Below, piece after piece: positions 24,595 through 36,162 of a DNA stretch of 64,000 bases. This stretch comes from Filobasidium wieringae. Taxonomy: Eukaryota; Basidiomycota; Tremellomycetes; Filobasidiales; Filobasidiaceae. The notes under the pieces are model-generated. The model was not told where the DNA came from and did not search any database. It saw only the letters and a program-made list of their open reading frames with translations. Within the stretch, counting starts at the first letter, position 1. Each line of letters opens with the position of its first letter. The stretch lies in contig BCIV01000021.1 of the NCBI GenBank assembly GCA_001600055.1, forward strand, positions 366,649 through 430,648. Reading direction: 5' to 3'. The position numbers were made by a program, and so were the translations under genes.

Positions 24595-27349
24595 CTACAA
24601 TCTCACATTCGCAGGCATCTTCTTCAGTCTACAGAATCGCATCGTCTCTCAGCGTCTGACGCGGAAGTTACCAAGCTCGAACCAAAACTCACGCTTGTCT
24701 CACTCCAAGGTCTCCCAAAATATCCTCAGCTCCTCCCAGAATCGCATCGAATTTCTAAACAATACTAGCCGATCAGTCCCGATCCTCAAAACGCATCTCG
24801 TGAAACGGAACGCAAGGCTGACCTGGGTTTGGTGGAAGTGCTGGATATGTCTACCCATCCCTGTACGAGTCAACGCCCGTCCTCCGAAAATGGCTACCGC
24901 ATCGCTCGCAATCTCCCCTGCCGAAGTGGTCGCTTGCATCTTGAGGAAACTGATCTGACTGTTATCGATCAGAAAGGAAAACACGACATCGGGATTAAGT
25001 AACGCTCCACTACGCGTTCGAGCCAGAAAGACCACTCACCCAGCAAGATGCTCGGAGATCTCATCGTAGGTCATATGACACATCTGATAAGTCACCGCCT
25101 CCAACCAAGCCTGTAATGCCTCGACCTTGGCGATCATATGAGAAAGCCTTACGAGCACTCGAGCCGATCAGGCCAAGCCGATGGACGGAAGATATGATCG
25201 ACTACTTACTTTTCTCTGATGACCGGCTGACTGATAAGAGGAGCGGTGAATACTCGTCTCTGACAAGCCCATCTAGTGGTCATAGTGGTCAATAACTACA
25301 GCCAACGACACAAACCCCCGAGACTCACTTGAGACATTCTTCCACGGCCGCACGGGAAGATCGGATGGATCCACAACACATGGTCCACCGTTCGTGCTAA
25401 GTGCAAACCAATGATCAGCTCCCATCCCACACCGAGCTCGCAATTCCGAGACTCACGTTGAAGTTCGCCACTGACAATCACCATCACATAAATCAGCTCA
25501 TGATCATAGACCTACCATCTGAAACGACTCACAGATGACTTTCAAGCCATCGTTCTCCTTACCCAACATGTTCTCCGCAGGTACCTTGACGTTATTGAAA
25601 GTAACATACCCAGTACCAGCCGCAGCACTATTCCCAAGTAATCCTCATCAGGCCAGTTTCGTAGCGTCTGACAAGAAACGACTCACCTGTACGCGACTTT
25701 GAGCGGTCGGACCTCGACTCCTTCCCCTTTAGGAACCATAAAGACCGTCAAACCCTTCTCCGTCCTGGTAGCGACAGAGAAATAATGGGCATGCATGGAA
25801 CCGGTGATCCACTTCTTTGCTCCGTTGATGGTGCTGCGACGTGTGGGGTATCAGTTTCCAGGCATGACGTGTGATACGGGGGGAAAAAGGAGATTCACTA
25901 GAACTTTCCACATTCACTCTTCACTGCCCGAGTCTTGATTCCCTGTACATCGCTACCCGCGAATGCTTCAGTGACCGCAAGACTGACATTCTGTCCATCC
26001 GTCCGTAGGTTAGGTCACGACACGATGTACGTCCGTGAGAATAGTCGGCTTACCGCTTTACCAGCGAACACATCGTGGACGATCTTATCCCTGATCTCTG
26101 GTCGACCAAAGTTCATGATCGGAGGTAGACCGATGACGGTTCCGCTGCAATGTCATCGAAAAATGTCAATTCTCTGTATCTCAACGAACCCGACCTTTCA
26201 ACTACTTACGCCTGGAAACCTATACGCACAAATCTTATCAGCTCGAAGATCACCACCCATTAGTTTGGAGTACAGTGCTTGACATACCATCCGCATAACC
26301 CCTAGCTTGCAACCTCGCCAACTCCTGATTGATGATCATTTCATGGAAATAATCGTATTCCTCCGGCTCGACCGCTCCATCAAACAACTTCCTTCCTTTA
26401 AGATGTTTCCCTGGTCCTTGTCTCATCGCGTGAAGGTTGTTTTCCCTATCCCAAGGGAAGGAGACGTATTCAGGATCGGACCAAGATATGTACCACAAAC
26501 AAGGAGGCGAGAGAGACTTACGCCATCAATTCCAAAATCTTGGGTGACATTCTCTTCCCACTCTCCTCGCATGCTTGAGCATCAGCATAGACGTGATCGT
26601 CGATGAATTTTCTCATCTCGATCTGAACCTTGTAATGAGATTCCTTGAAGTAGGGGGAACGTTTGTACCCTGGCGTAAGGTACATGGGTTCCGCATAAGG
26701 GACCTAGACGATCGCAAAGATTTTGAATTAGGGAAGACTAAGTGAGATAATATAACTCGGACGAACGGTAGAGATGGAACCGCTCTCGTTCCTCATGACT
26801 TTCTGCTCCATCCCTTCGATCTGCCCGATCTGTAGCTTGACATATCGAGGATGATAGAGGATCTCCTGCCTATGCAGCCCGAAGAAAGTGGCCGTAGCAT
26901 CTTTCCCGGCTATCATTGTAATAGGTAATCAGATTGATGTTATCGACAACTGAATGAAAAGTAGGACTTACCGACATCGACATCGACCAAGGCGGCGACT
27001 CCTCCTGGGTGATACTCGGAGAACGAACTGAGATCGTATACGATGGAATCGATGATGACCCACTATCCAATCAATCGCATCAGTCTACATCCAGACCACT
27101 CCAATCGAGATAGACTCACAAGATCGCCTTCCTTGTTATGCTACAACGATTACAATAATAAAAACCCAAAGCAATCAACCTCCTTTCTTCCCCTTTACCC
27201 ATTTCTTGAGCCCTCAGGAAAGTTTGACTCACCTTGGCGACCTCTTCCTTACTAAACCTCTTGATATCCTTCTGAGGACTGACGACCGCCTTGTCCAACT
27301 GAGGATCGGCCGCTGCTTTGGTTACTTTGTGACCGTCTGCGGAGACCAT
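24595..27349 (-). CDS. Cytochrome b5 / acyl-CoA dehydrogenase fusion protein
   Basis: The N-terminus (from MVSADGHKVTKAAAD) is a cytochrome b5-like haem domain: VYDLSSFSEYHPGGVAALVD carries the HPGG axial histidine and FFGLHRQEIL carries the second. After a linker comes an acyl-CoA dehydrogenase: INQELARLQARGYADG, IGLPPIMNFGRPEIRDKIV, VSLAVTEAFAGSDVQGIKT, KKWITGSMHAHYFSVATRT, SAAAGTGYVTFNNVKVP, then the FAD/CoA part GEIASDAVAIFGGRALTRTG and the end FDAILGGAEDILGDLGVRQA. Fungal proteins of this layout oxidise or hydroxylate acyl-CoA and are often peroxisomal. The C-terminus has two models: a stop right after GVRQA (24689), or an intron leading to LKKMPANVRL (stop 24595), which resembles family tails and gives a PTS1-like VRL end; I prefer the latter. 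More than ten short introns break the gene. Confidence 0.85.
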
Positions 27350-27727
27350 TGTCTGGTTTGTTTGTGGTTCGAGTTTGATTGGGATAGACGAGAATGGCCT
27401 TTCTCGGAGAGTAGATCAAGATCTTTGAGTGTCAAGTGGATAGGAGTTGTGTGAATGGATTCTTGGTTGAATCGATCTATGATCTATGAGCGTATGAAGA
27501 GAACTGGATTTCTCTGAGCACAAACTGAAGCCTGAACCGGTTACTCTCCCTCGAATAACCGATGCCCAGCACAAAAATCGCATAACCTGGAACTCGAAAA
27601 CACATGACCGTTTAGGGTTTCATCGTTTTTCATCCCAATTTGACTTGATTTCGACAACGTTTCAGATCAGATAATCACAATGGAACACTATACGGCCGCA
27701 ATATCGTCGAACCCAACTTCCTCACGC
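27350..27727. other. Promoter of the cytochrome b5/ACAD gene
   Basis: About 380 bp between two - strand genes. No gene or clear motif was recognised. AT-rich parts near 27600-27680 fit a promoter. Confidence 0.4.
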
Positions 27728-29427
27728 TCAAGCGGAAGCGGTCTCGGCAGTCTTGGCCTTCTTCTTCTTCTTGTCATCCCTCAACTTCTTGCTCAATAAT
27801 CCCTTGACTTCCTCATCCTTGATCTCCTTGTCCGACTTGACCTTGTCACTGTTGAGAGCGGAGGAATTGATCAGGATCCCCTAATCGGTTATCAAGACGT
27901 GCCTAGCGTGAACTTACGCAGAGTACCAAACGGGAGCGGGGGATAGCAACAGGGGACCAGCGGGCAAAAGGGCAACTATTCGTAGAAATCAATCATATCA
28001 GTCATTCGCTCCCTAAACTGCATCAGATAGACCGCAAAGCTTACGAGTGAAGAAGAATTCGGCAACATAAGTACCCGAACCGGTCGAGACGACGTCGTAA
28101 GGTCTCAAAAGGGCTGTACAATTAGAATTGAAAAATCTTGATCAAAACCCCATCATGCATCAACCATCTGTATCAAGCGGGACGAACCATGCTGAACGGC
28201 CTCCTGAACACCCATCCTAGCCCTCTTCTCATCCTCCAAACTCCTCAAAGTGAAAGGGAAAGCACCAGCCTTCTTCTGAATCTCGGAAAAGACCTTTCGA
28301 CTGGTCTGCATCTTGAGTTGGTAGTTGACGTTCGTATCTCTCTTGTAAATCGTCGTCCTCGATTCTTTCGTCTGAGCCTTGCCGTCTTCTCCAGTGACGA
28401 CGAGAACATCGACACCCCAAACTTCACCCTCCTCGAATGTCTCGGTATCGTGATCCCGACGTTGTTCGGGCGAAGGGTTCAGGATGATTCGCTTTTTACC
28501 ATCGGTGATGTTTTGTTCGTGAACGCACGAGAGCATTCCCTCGACAGGGACACAGGAGTAATCCTTGGTCACTTGTTGTACTACGTCGGTGATGCTAAAG
28601 TTCTTGAGGGTGGGTTTGATGGATCGCATCTGTCAGAGTGCGATGTATCGAGAAGACGTGATTTAGACTTCAATTGTGAGGATGTCAGATCGATGACGGT
28701 GAGCTTACAGCAACCTGAGCGGCCTCGTAGGCGGCCTTGATAACATCCGCCTTGACTCCATCGACAGGCTTGCTAGCGTCAGCACCAACCACAAGGGTCT
28801 CGGCATGTACGGAAGCGTACTATTCTCGCAGGACGGAACCCTCATCAGTTCCCCCTCCTCTCTCAACCTGCTCGTGTTGTGGCGGCACTCACTCCATCGA
28901 TATGAACTCCCATCATGACCTTGACAACATCGCCTGCTTTCAAAACGGGGAGATCCTTGTCCGAAGGCATGGGGGAGAAGTGGGAGACGACTTCGTTGAT
29001 GGAAAGGGAGGTGGGGAAGGCGATTCCTTTGGGTACGGAAGTCTTTTTGGATGCGTAGACGGTGGCAGATTGAGAGACGATGAGAGCATCACCCCTGGTG
29101 GAAGAGAAGGAGAAGGTGATCGAGGGCAAAGGGGAGACGAATGGAAAGGAAGGTGAAAGGGGATACACAGGATATTCGTCATCACTCCATTCTTGTCGTT
29201 CGACTTCGACAATCAAGCCTAGAAACTCACTCGTTACACAACTCCAAGACGGATTTTCCCTCTACGATAGTAGGGATAAACTTCTTCAAGACCTCGGCGA
29301 GCAAAGTGGAAGCGGTTTGATACTTGGTGAGAGCATCTCCCGAGAGTTTCTCCTCCTTGACATCGGCGGCGGCGGCATCGGGAGCAGGCTCGGCGGCCTT
29401 TTTAAGGTCTAGTTTAGGGGTGGACAT
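27728..29427 (-). CDS. PA2G4/EBP1-like protein (methionine aminopeptidase fold, likely inactive)
   Basis: The protein starts MSTPKLDLKKAAEP and matches the proliferation-associated 2G4 family (EBP1; Cdb4 in fission yeast), a pseudo-aminopeptidase that binds ribosomes and RNA. Pieces in order are LTKYQTASTLLAEVLKKFIP, SVLELCN, KGIAFPTSLSINEVVSHFSP, GDVVKVMMGVHIDGYAS, VHAETLVVG, VIKAAYEAAQVA, SITDVVQQVTKDYSCVPVEGM, and a lysine-rich tail KKLRDDKKKKKAK. Active MetAP2 has metal-binding aspartates at the GVHIDG strand (an ID-G pattern), here replaced by VMMG, consistent with a catalytically dead family member. Six or so short introns. Its start faces a small gene and the Syo1-like gene, both related to ribosome supply or unknown. 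Confidence 0.9.
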
Positions 29428-29846
29428 TTTGTTTCGAGTGGTAGTGGTGTGTATATGAAAATGAGGTGAAGAGGTGAATTGAATGGGAATGTGATCGAGA
29501 CGAGGTCGTGAATGACGAAAACGGGTGAATGGGTCAAGTTCTCGCTTAGAGAAACTGTCAAGACGAAGCGCAGATCGTGTCACGAGGTGGAATACGCAAG
29601 CGCAATAATACACGTCAGCTGTCAGCATGTGTCGTTATCAGCTGGTATGCCCTGTGTCACGTGATTTGACATTCTCTCGGAGCAGCAACCTCGACCGGAT
29701 TTTCCTAGTTTCTTCATCTCAGCTTCTCGAATCTCGCATTCACCTTTTCAGGATCGAACCATCAAATTCTCAATCGACGACATCTCATCGTAAGTAATCT
29801 CACATTCATCCTCGACTTGACTTTTCCCCCTTCCATAAAATCTACA
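29428..29846. promoter_or_regulatory. Divergent promoter region with TCACGTGA palindrome
   Basis: The region lies between the PA2G4-like gene (-) and the small gene at 29847 (+). It holds a TCACGTGA palindrome at 29657-29664, a typical bHLH (Cbf1-like) site. It may serve both directions. Function is inferred from position only. Confidence 0.4.
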
Positions 29847-30081
29847 ATGATGAGGCTTTTAAACCAAACATTAGGAAGTGCCGTATTACTCACGGCTAGT
29901 CCGTTACCATCCTTCACGGGACAGGTATACCTAGCTTCCCCTTTCACTCACATACTCTTCCCTGCTCCGCTCTTCCTTTCTCGCTTTGAAGATTTCCTCC
30001 GACTTGAACCCTGTTGGACGCGTTTCCTCCTTCGGGAGTCGAGGTGTGACCGATGGGATTCGAGTTGTCGAGGAGATCTGA
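29847..30081 (+). CDS. Predicted 55-residue protein, one intron, unknown function
   Basis: An ATG at 29847 (a second at 29850) opens 26 codons up to a GT donor at 29925; a 67-nt intron ending at 29991 is followed by 29 codons in frame and a TGA at 30079. The product starts MMRLLNQTLGSAVLLTASPL, a mildly hydrophobic, Arg-containing N-terminus that could be a mitochondrial presequence or short membrane segment, and ends VTDGIRVVEEI. I recognise no family. Support is the phase-consistent intron and sensible composition; against it are the small size and a donor (GTATAC) that is not the commonest type. It sits between the PA2G4-like gene and the Syo1-like gene. Confidence 0.35.
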
Positions 30082-30275
30082 CGAGTTTGAGAGAGGAAGA
30101 GTAGGGCGGGGGTAACATGGGAGCAGTGAGAGGGGGGAAGAAGGGTAGGGTTTGATTTTCAACCAGGTTCTCTGAAACGCTACATTTCTCCCATTTTTTT
30201 CGCTTGCGCGTCTTCGTGTCCGTTTTTTCAAGCATCGAAAGCTGATCTCGACCTCTTTCGATACAATTAAAGATC

Positions 30276-33075
30276 ATGGGTAAATCAAAACCATCCAAAA
30301 AAGCTCTATCCAAGGCTCGTCGTCATAACCCCATTCGTATTCCCGACACCCATGCACCTGGCTCAGTCCCAGCCTCTTCTTCGACCGAAAAAGCTCTCCC
30401 AGTGATTCAAAAGCTGACCAGCGTTTCGGCTTCTGACCGTGCTTGGGCTGCTTCGGCTATCAGCACCTTGATCCAGGGAGATGCGGCGACGAGGAGGTTG
30501 GTCTTGGGTAAAGGAGTGTTGGAACGGTTGATCGGGTTGTTGAGTGATTCTACCGGAGCCGTTAGGGTGGAGGGGAGCGGAGCGTTGAGGTAAGTCTAGT
30601 CTCCACTTGTTCTTCCTTCAGGATGAGAGGGATAGGTACTTCGGGCCTTGGCTTAAGAGGGTGCTGGTTCGACCTCAAACCCAATCCGAACTGAAAATAA
30701 TAGCTACGTCCTCTTTTTCTATTTGTACCTATCCCTCTTGTGTCATATGAATCATTCCATTACTATACTGCACAATTAAAGAACACGGTGTTGATCTTCC
30801 TTTTCCCTTTTTGCTCTCTCTTCCCAACCCCTGCTTGGCTGCGCTAGAAATCTGGCTATCGATGGTGGACATGAGGTTTGCGGAGCGATGTACAATAAAC
30901 AAATCTTGACCCCCTTGGGCGCTTTGGTTCCCCAGGTGAGTGGCGCCTGTACTCTTGATCGTATACCACCAAGAAACGAGACTGACCAACCATGTTATGT
31001 GCGTTTCTGTTTTGCTGTGATGGTAGTTGGCGACGATGATCGAATTGATCATGACGGAACAACCTCTTCCTAAAACCGCTGGAAAGGCCGAAGACGATCT
31101 TACCGGGATTCAAGTCTTTGCTCTTGCCGAGAACGTCCTGACTTTGTTTTGGTGTTTGTCGTGAGTGCCAGTGTGTCATCGTGAACGGACGACGGAGAAC
31201 CTGATCTCCTCGATTGGAACTTGTTAGCGAGACGAGCAACAAGATCCTGCATGCGATCAATCAGATGAACTTGGCTCCTTTTCTTCTGGCATTCATCGTC
31301 CATCGATCAAAAATCCCTTCTTCCGTCGTACTAGCCGCCGCTCAGTGTTTGTACGCTATCACCCTCGATAACCCGCCTTTCAACGTGGCACTCTTGGCTC
31401 AGGCGGACGTGGGGGAGAAACTGTTACAGGTCGTTCAGAGCAATGAACTCGAGTTGGTCGAGGATGTGTTGAAGGTTGATAAATCGAGCAAGAAGAAGGA
31501 TGAGGGGATGGAAGTCGAGACGGAGAAGACTGGCGTGACTGCTAGGATCAGGGACGATAGGAAAGGGTTATTGAGAGTGCTTGTCGCAGGAGTCTTGCAT
31601 AATATCAACGAAGAGGGGAAGATTGAGCTGGTCGAGGGGTTGGATAATAAGGTCGTCGGACCTATCCTCAGACCGGTACTGGATATCGATCTCGCTCAAG
31701 TGGTACAGGAAGTCGAACAGGCCGTTCCGGAGATTCCTGATATCACTACAAAGGATGCGAACGAAATCAAGAATATGCAAACCGATCATAGGTCCCCTGC
31801 GGAATTGAAATTGGATAGTATTGAGAAGAGGTTGACGACACTTATGGTTGCGTTAGAGGTCATGACTAGCGTCTGCGCCGGGCTCGTTGATGCAGAGGTG
31901 GAGCCGGTGGTAGAGGACGATGACGAGGAGGAGGGGGATGAGGATGAGGAGATGGATACTGATGAGCAGGGTGACGAGCAGTTGATCGCCAAAGGTCGGG
32001 ATCAGAACGGAGGGGATGAGATGCTTCTGGAACAAGCTCAGCCTCAGCGGACCGGATCTACTTCGCTTGATGGGTTGATGGCTTCCGGAATGCATACGAA
32101 ACTCTTCCAGCTCGCCAATTCGACTCCTCTTTCTTTCCCACCCGTTACCGGAGGGCTTTCAGCTCATCCTCCCACCACCGCGGTGTTATCTTCCATCCAC
32201 TTGCGTGCTCTCGAGGCTCTCAATAACTTGCTTTTGACCGTCTCCTCCTACGCACCCACCCCTACTCCCGCTCTTCCTGCGTCTGTGCAGGACCAAAATT
32301 CCGCCGACTGGAAAGCTCGAATGTCATGGAGGTCTTTCATCGCAAGCTCGTTCACGAACCTGGACTCGCTTTGGCAGGGGTCGTTCGAGGTTGCCAAGCA
32401 GGTTGTTGGAGACATCAACGCTGCGAAGGAATTGCTCGACATGAAGGGTCAGGAGATCAGGAAGGAGATCTTGGAGGTCTTGGGCGGAGTCTGGGTTGGG
32501 TTGGCACGGATCGGAGTAGCAGGTGGAATGGTGAGTTAGACGGAAGAATAAGAGTGTTCCGTCATGTTAAATCTCTGATCATCCGATAGGAGGTCAAATC
32601 TGATCAAGTACAAGGCCTTATTGCGCTATATCACTTAGTCCCTTCCATCAACTTGAAAACCCGAATCATTTCCGCGCTTTCAGTCTTGTCAGCTACTCAA
32701 ACCCTCTCGTCGTCAGACCAGAAGGTCATCGGAGACTTCTTCATCGCCATCGTTGGAGCGATTCAGACTGTTACCACTGAGGAGATTGTCGCGGCTCTTA
32801 ACGCGGCATTCGATGTATACTCTGACGAGAGGTGTGTCTACGATCAGGTGTTTACCACTGGAGGGTATTTGAACGCGTTGGCTGGGATTGTTAGCAAGTG
32901 CAAGGCTATGGTAAGCGTTGACGTCTTTACACATTTTTACATATCACTGAAGCTGCTTCGCCTTGTACAGACCCGATCCGTTGACAAGAGGAAGACTCCT
33001 GAGTTACGCGCACAGGCAGAGGAAGCGTATGAGAATTTGGTAGCATTCATCAAGTACAGGCGAAGCGTTGCTTAG
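30276..33075 (+). CDS. syo1: Syo1/HEATR3-like ARM-repeat import adaptor for 5S RNP ribosomal proteins
   Basis: The N-terminus MGKSKPSKKALSKARRHNPI is a basic import signal like that of symportin Syo1, which carries Rpl5 and Rpl11 together into the nucleus. The rest is ARM/HEAT-type helical repeat: VIQKLTSVSASDRAWAASAI, VLERLIGLLSDSTGAVRVEG, LRNLAIDGGHEVCGAMYN, VVLAAAQCLYAITLDNPPFN. A long acidic loop (Asp/Glu run at about 31909-31980) is the place where Syo1 binds Rpl11. The C-terminus EVFHRK-region is followed by RTQSVDKR-type short repeats to ETYENLVAFIKYRRSVA. Intron 1 (30591-30847, 257 nt) is much longer than the others and holds a 14-bp inverted repeat. All exon joins keep frame and the gene appears whole. 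Confidence 0.88.
30626..30738 (+). repeat. 14-bp perfect inverted repeat inside intron 1 of the Syo1-like gene
   Basis: AGAGGGATAGGTAC at 30626-30639 is the exact reverse complement of GTACCTATCCCTCT at 30725-30738. In the pre-mRNA they can form a 14-bp stem enclosing an 85-nt loop, entirely within the 257-nt first intron. This is read directly; whether it is a functional RNA is unknown. Confidence 0.8.
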
Positions 33076-33709
33076 TCAGAGTTGCCTCGTTGTGTATCGT
33101 CTCATTGTCTCGTGTATCGCACTCGTTTGTAACTCACTCGAATAGCAATGTGTCAAGGATACTCACTTTCGATCACCTTTCGCTGGCCGGCTGTGCGTGT
33201 CCAAGGTTGGAAAGCGAAAGATGATGTTGCACATATTCTCGACCGGGTGGAAGGGTAGCTGTGTCCTATGCCTATCGTATGCCCGTTGCGGGTCATTCAC
33301 CTCTCTATCGCCAAGCTGAGCAACGAAGCGGGCTCACGGCGCGGCATCAGTTTGCGGCAGTTGATCGGTTGCTACACGCGTAATCGTCAGCTGACAGGCG
33401 CGGAAGGTTTTTTTGGATCGATATCGGAACCCGAGCTCGTCGACTAGCTCGACCGGTGGGCGAGCGATACAGAAACGTTCGCTCGGCTCTAGAGACACAA
33501 GGCAAACACGGCGATGATGCAGTCACCGAGCCACTTGCGTCACCTCGTCAGATGTCAGGCAGGTCGATTTTCTGGCCGGCAGTCGGCTTTGCCAGTGCAA
33601 ATGGCATTCATAACTCGCAAGGCAAAGGTTGCTCGCTCTTCATGAGAACGGCCAAGCTGAAAGTCTGTTCCCACGATCTATACACCTAATCTAGCACATA
33701 AATTCAAGA
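33076..33709. other. Intergenic region before the DHA1 transporter
   Basis: About 630 bp between two + strand genes. No gene is supported. The last 200 bp should hold the promoter of the transporter; no clear known site was recognised. Confidence 0.4.
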
Positions 33710-35958
33710 ATGAACACGGAAAAGGCTGCAAATTATGCAGCAGCTGGTCCCAAGAATGCGGTACATTATGCTGCTCAAGCACCCAAGATGGCAGGCCGTG
33801 CCCCCACTCTGGCCAACAAGCGAATGCAATCTTTCGCCAGAGCTATGCACCGACCATCCTATCGCAAACCAGATCCTGAAGATTACGAAAAGGGTATCAT
33901 CGGTGGAGGAAAGGGTTGGAGAGTCCGCTCGGATAAGATGGGCAGACATAGCGATGAGGAGGCTACCGTAATTGGATCTGAAACTGGGATCGACAAGGAA
34001 ACCAGTCAGAACGACGAATTCGACTTTCCCGCTACGTACACCAGAAAGAAGACGGATGATGAGGGCAAGGAATGGATCTTGCTGAGATTCGTAGAAGGAG
34101 ACAAGGAGGATCCCAAGAACTGGAGCCGCGCATACAAATGGTGAGCAGAATGCCAGAACTTAGTATTAGCGTCGGAGAGTCTCACTCACGACTGCCTGCA
34201 GGTATACTACTGGTCTTCTGTGTACCATGACCTTGTTCATTGTGAGTTATCGCCCATATCGTCCGTATCGCCGTGAAATCTCATCGTGGTATCAAACAGG
34301 GTCTTGCCACTACTTCGTATAGTAGCAGTATCGGCAGCATGACAGAGCAGTTGGGTGTCTCGGAGCTAGCTGGACAGGCCGGTTTGACAACCTTCAACGG
34401 AGTGTGAGCTCATGTTGTTGCGAGAATCTACCTGAACATTCGCTGACTTTGTTCGAGTATCAGTTGTGCTATTGCTCCTCTGATCATCGGACCTGTCACG
34501 GAAGTCACCGGTCGACGATATACCTATATTCTCAGTCACTGCGGTTTCGTCCTCACTTTTCTCCTGCTAGCGCTGAAGGTACGTCGCACTCTAACCTCAG
34601 TTCCGTTGAATCCCTTTGCTTATTGGGATTCTTTTCGCAGAACAACATCGTGCAAGTATTGATCGGACGAGGGATCTTGGGAATGTTCGGTTCTGTGGGG
34701 ACCATCCTGGTCGGAGGAACCTTTGGAGATATCTGGAAACCCGTTGACAGAACCATCCCTACCGCTCTTTTCTCCTATGTCGCGATTTTCGGAACCGTTG
34801 CCGCGCCCATCTACGCTGGATTTGTAGATCAGGTGAGTAATGTCATCATGAGTTACAAGTTCAAAGCTGACGACATTATCTCGCTCAGAGCCTTGGTCCA
34901 TGGTGGCAAGAGTGGATCCAGATGATTCAGAACGGTGTCCTTGTTGTCGTCGTCGCTCTCACGCTGAAAGAGACCAGAGGAGATGTCAAGCTCAAGCAAC
35001 GAGCCAAGACTATCAGGAAGATCACTGGTGATGAGCGATACATCGCTGAGATCGAGTTGGAAGCCAAGAATTTCTCAGATTTGCTGGTGCAGAGTTCCGT
35101 CAAGGCTGTCCACCTTCTCGTCACTGAGCCAGTATTGTTCGCCTTTGGTCTTTGGTAAGTATCTTGTGGGGAGTTACCCGAGTTCGACTAACGGGATCTT
35201 CCATGATTATGTGCGTAGGATCGCTTTCGCTTGGTTCACCACCTTCGTCTTCCTCTCTGTCATCCCCATCACCTATCAGGAGAAGAAAGGATGGTCTGAG
35301 GGCGTCGGTGGTCTTCCTTATATCGCTTTGTGCATCGGTGTCACCATCGCATTCGGTATCAACTTCATCAGCGAGAGAATGTACAGGAAGAAGCACGAGG
35401 AGAGTGGAGGCAAGAATATTCCCGAGGCGAGGCTGTATCTTTCATTGTGGTTGGGCTGGACCTTACCCGGAGGATTGTTCATTGTAAGTCAAGGCATTGC
35501 AGTCATCCGCGCCTCTTATTGGAGCTGACGTCAGGTGGCGTTGCAGTACTCCTTCACTCAATATCAACAACTACACTGGATTGGGCCTTGTTTCGGTCTT
35601 GCCTTGATCGGTTCCGGTATCTTCTCCATCTTTAACGGAGTCTACGACTACACAAATGACAGTTACGGAGCCCAAGCAAGTTCGGGAATTGCTGGACAGG
35701 GATTGATGAGAAACATGCTTGCAGCTGTTGGGCCTCTTTTCGCTTCCCAGATGTTCCACAATAGTAAGCCGTCTTCGAGTAATTGATTCGCTTTTCGACC
35801 GCATGCTAATCAGCTTTTGCGATGCAGTGGGATCGCAATATGCTGGTCTTCTGATGGCTCTCATCGCTACTCTTCTCACGCCTATCCCGTTCATCTTGCA
35901 TCGATGGGGACCTACACTCAGGAAACGATCAAAGGTCGCATCTCAATACACGGACTAA
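33710..35958 (+). CDS. MFS multidrug/polyamine-type transporter (DHA1 family)
   Basis: A plasma-membrane drug:H+ antiporter-type protein. About 140 cytoplasmic residues come first, ending with FVEGDKEDPKNWSRAYKW; the DP-NW motif just before the first membrane span is typical of fungal DHA1 transporters. Then come TTGLCTMTLF, SSSIGSMTEQLGVSELAG, the motif A-like GPVTEVTGRRYTYI, GRGILGMFGSVGTILVGGT, GFVDQSLGPWWQEWIQ and WTLPGGLFI, with about twelve membrane segments in total. Roughly eight introns join in frame and the stop is at 35956. Family members expel azoles, polyamines or other small molecules; the substrate here is not deducible. The gene seems intact. Confidence 0.88.
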
Positions 35959-36162
35959 ATTGATGAGCAAAATATACCCTATATAATATGCCTTGAGCAC
36001 AATGTACAATATGACGATATCGATGCTACGATATCGAATTGCGGGTCCGCTCATCCATACAGAATCTCCATCTCGATCCTCAGAAGCACGCGACAGATGG
36101 GGTTCATGGGTCCCTGCATCGATGGTCATACTACTAATTTTCTTCCAGAGTGAGCACCAAAC

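Noticed and set aside
30651..30680. Possible tRNA A-box and B-box-like words (GGCTTAAGAGG and GGTTCGACC) in a Syo1 intron
   Set aside because: The two boxes are only about 16 bases apart, far too close for a tRNA gene, and no cloverleaf is seen.
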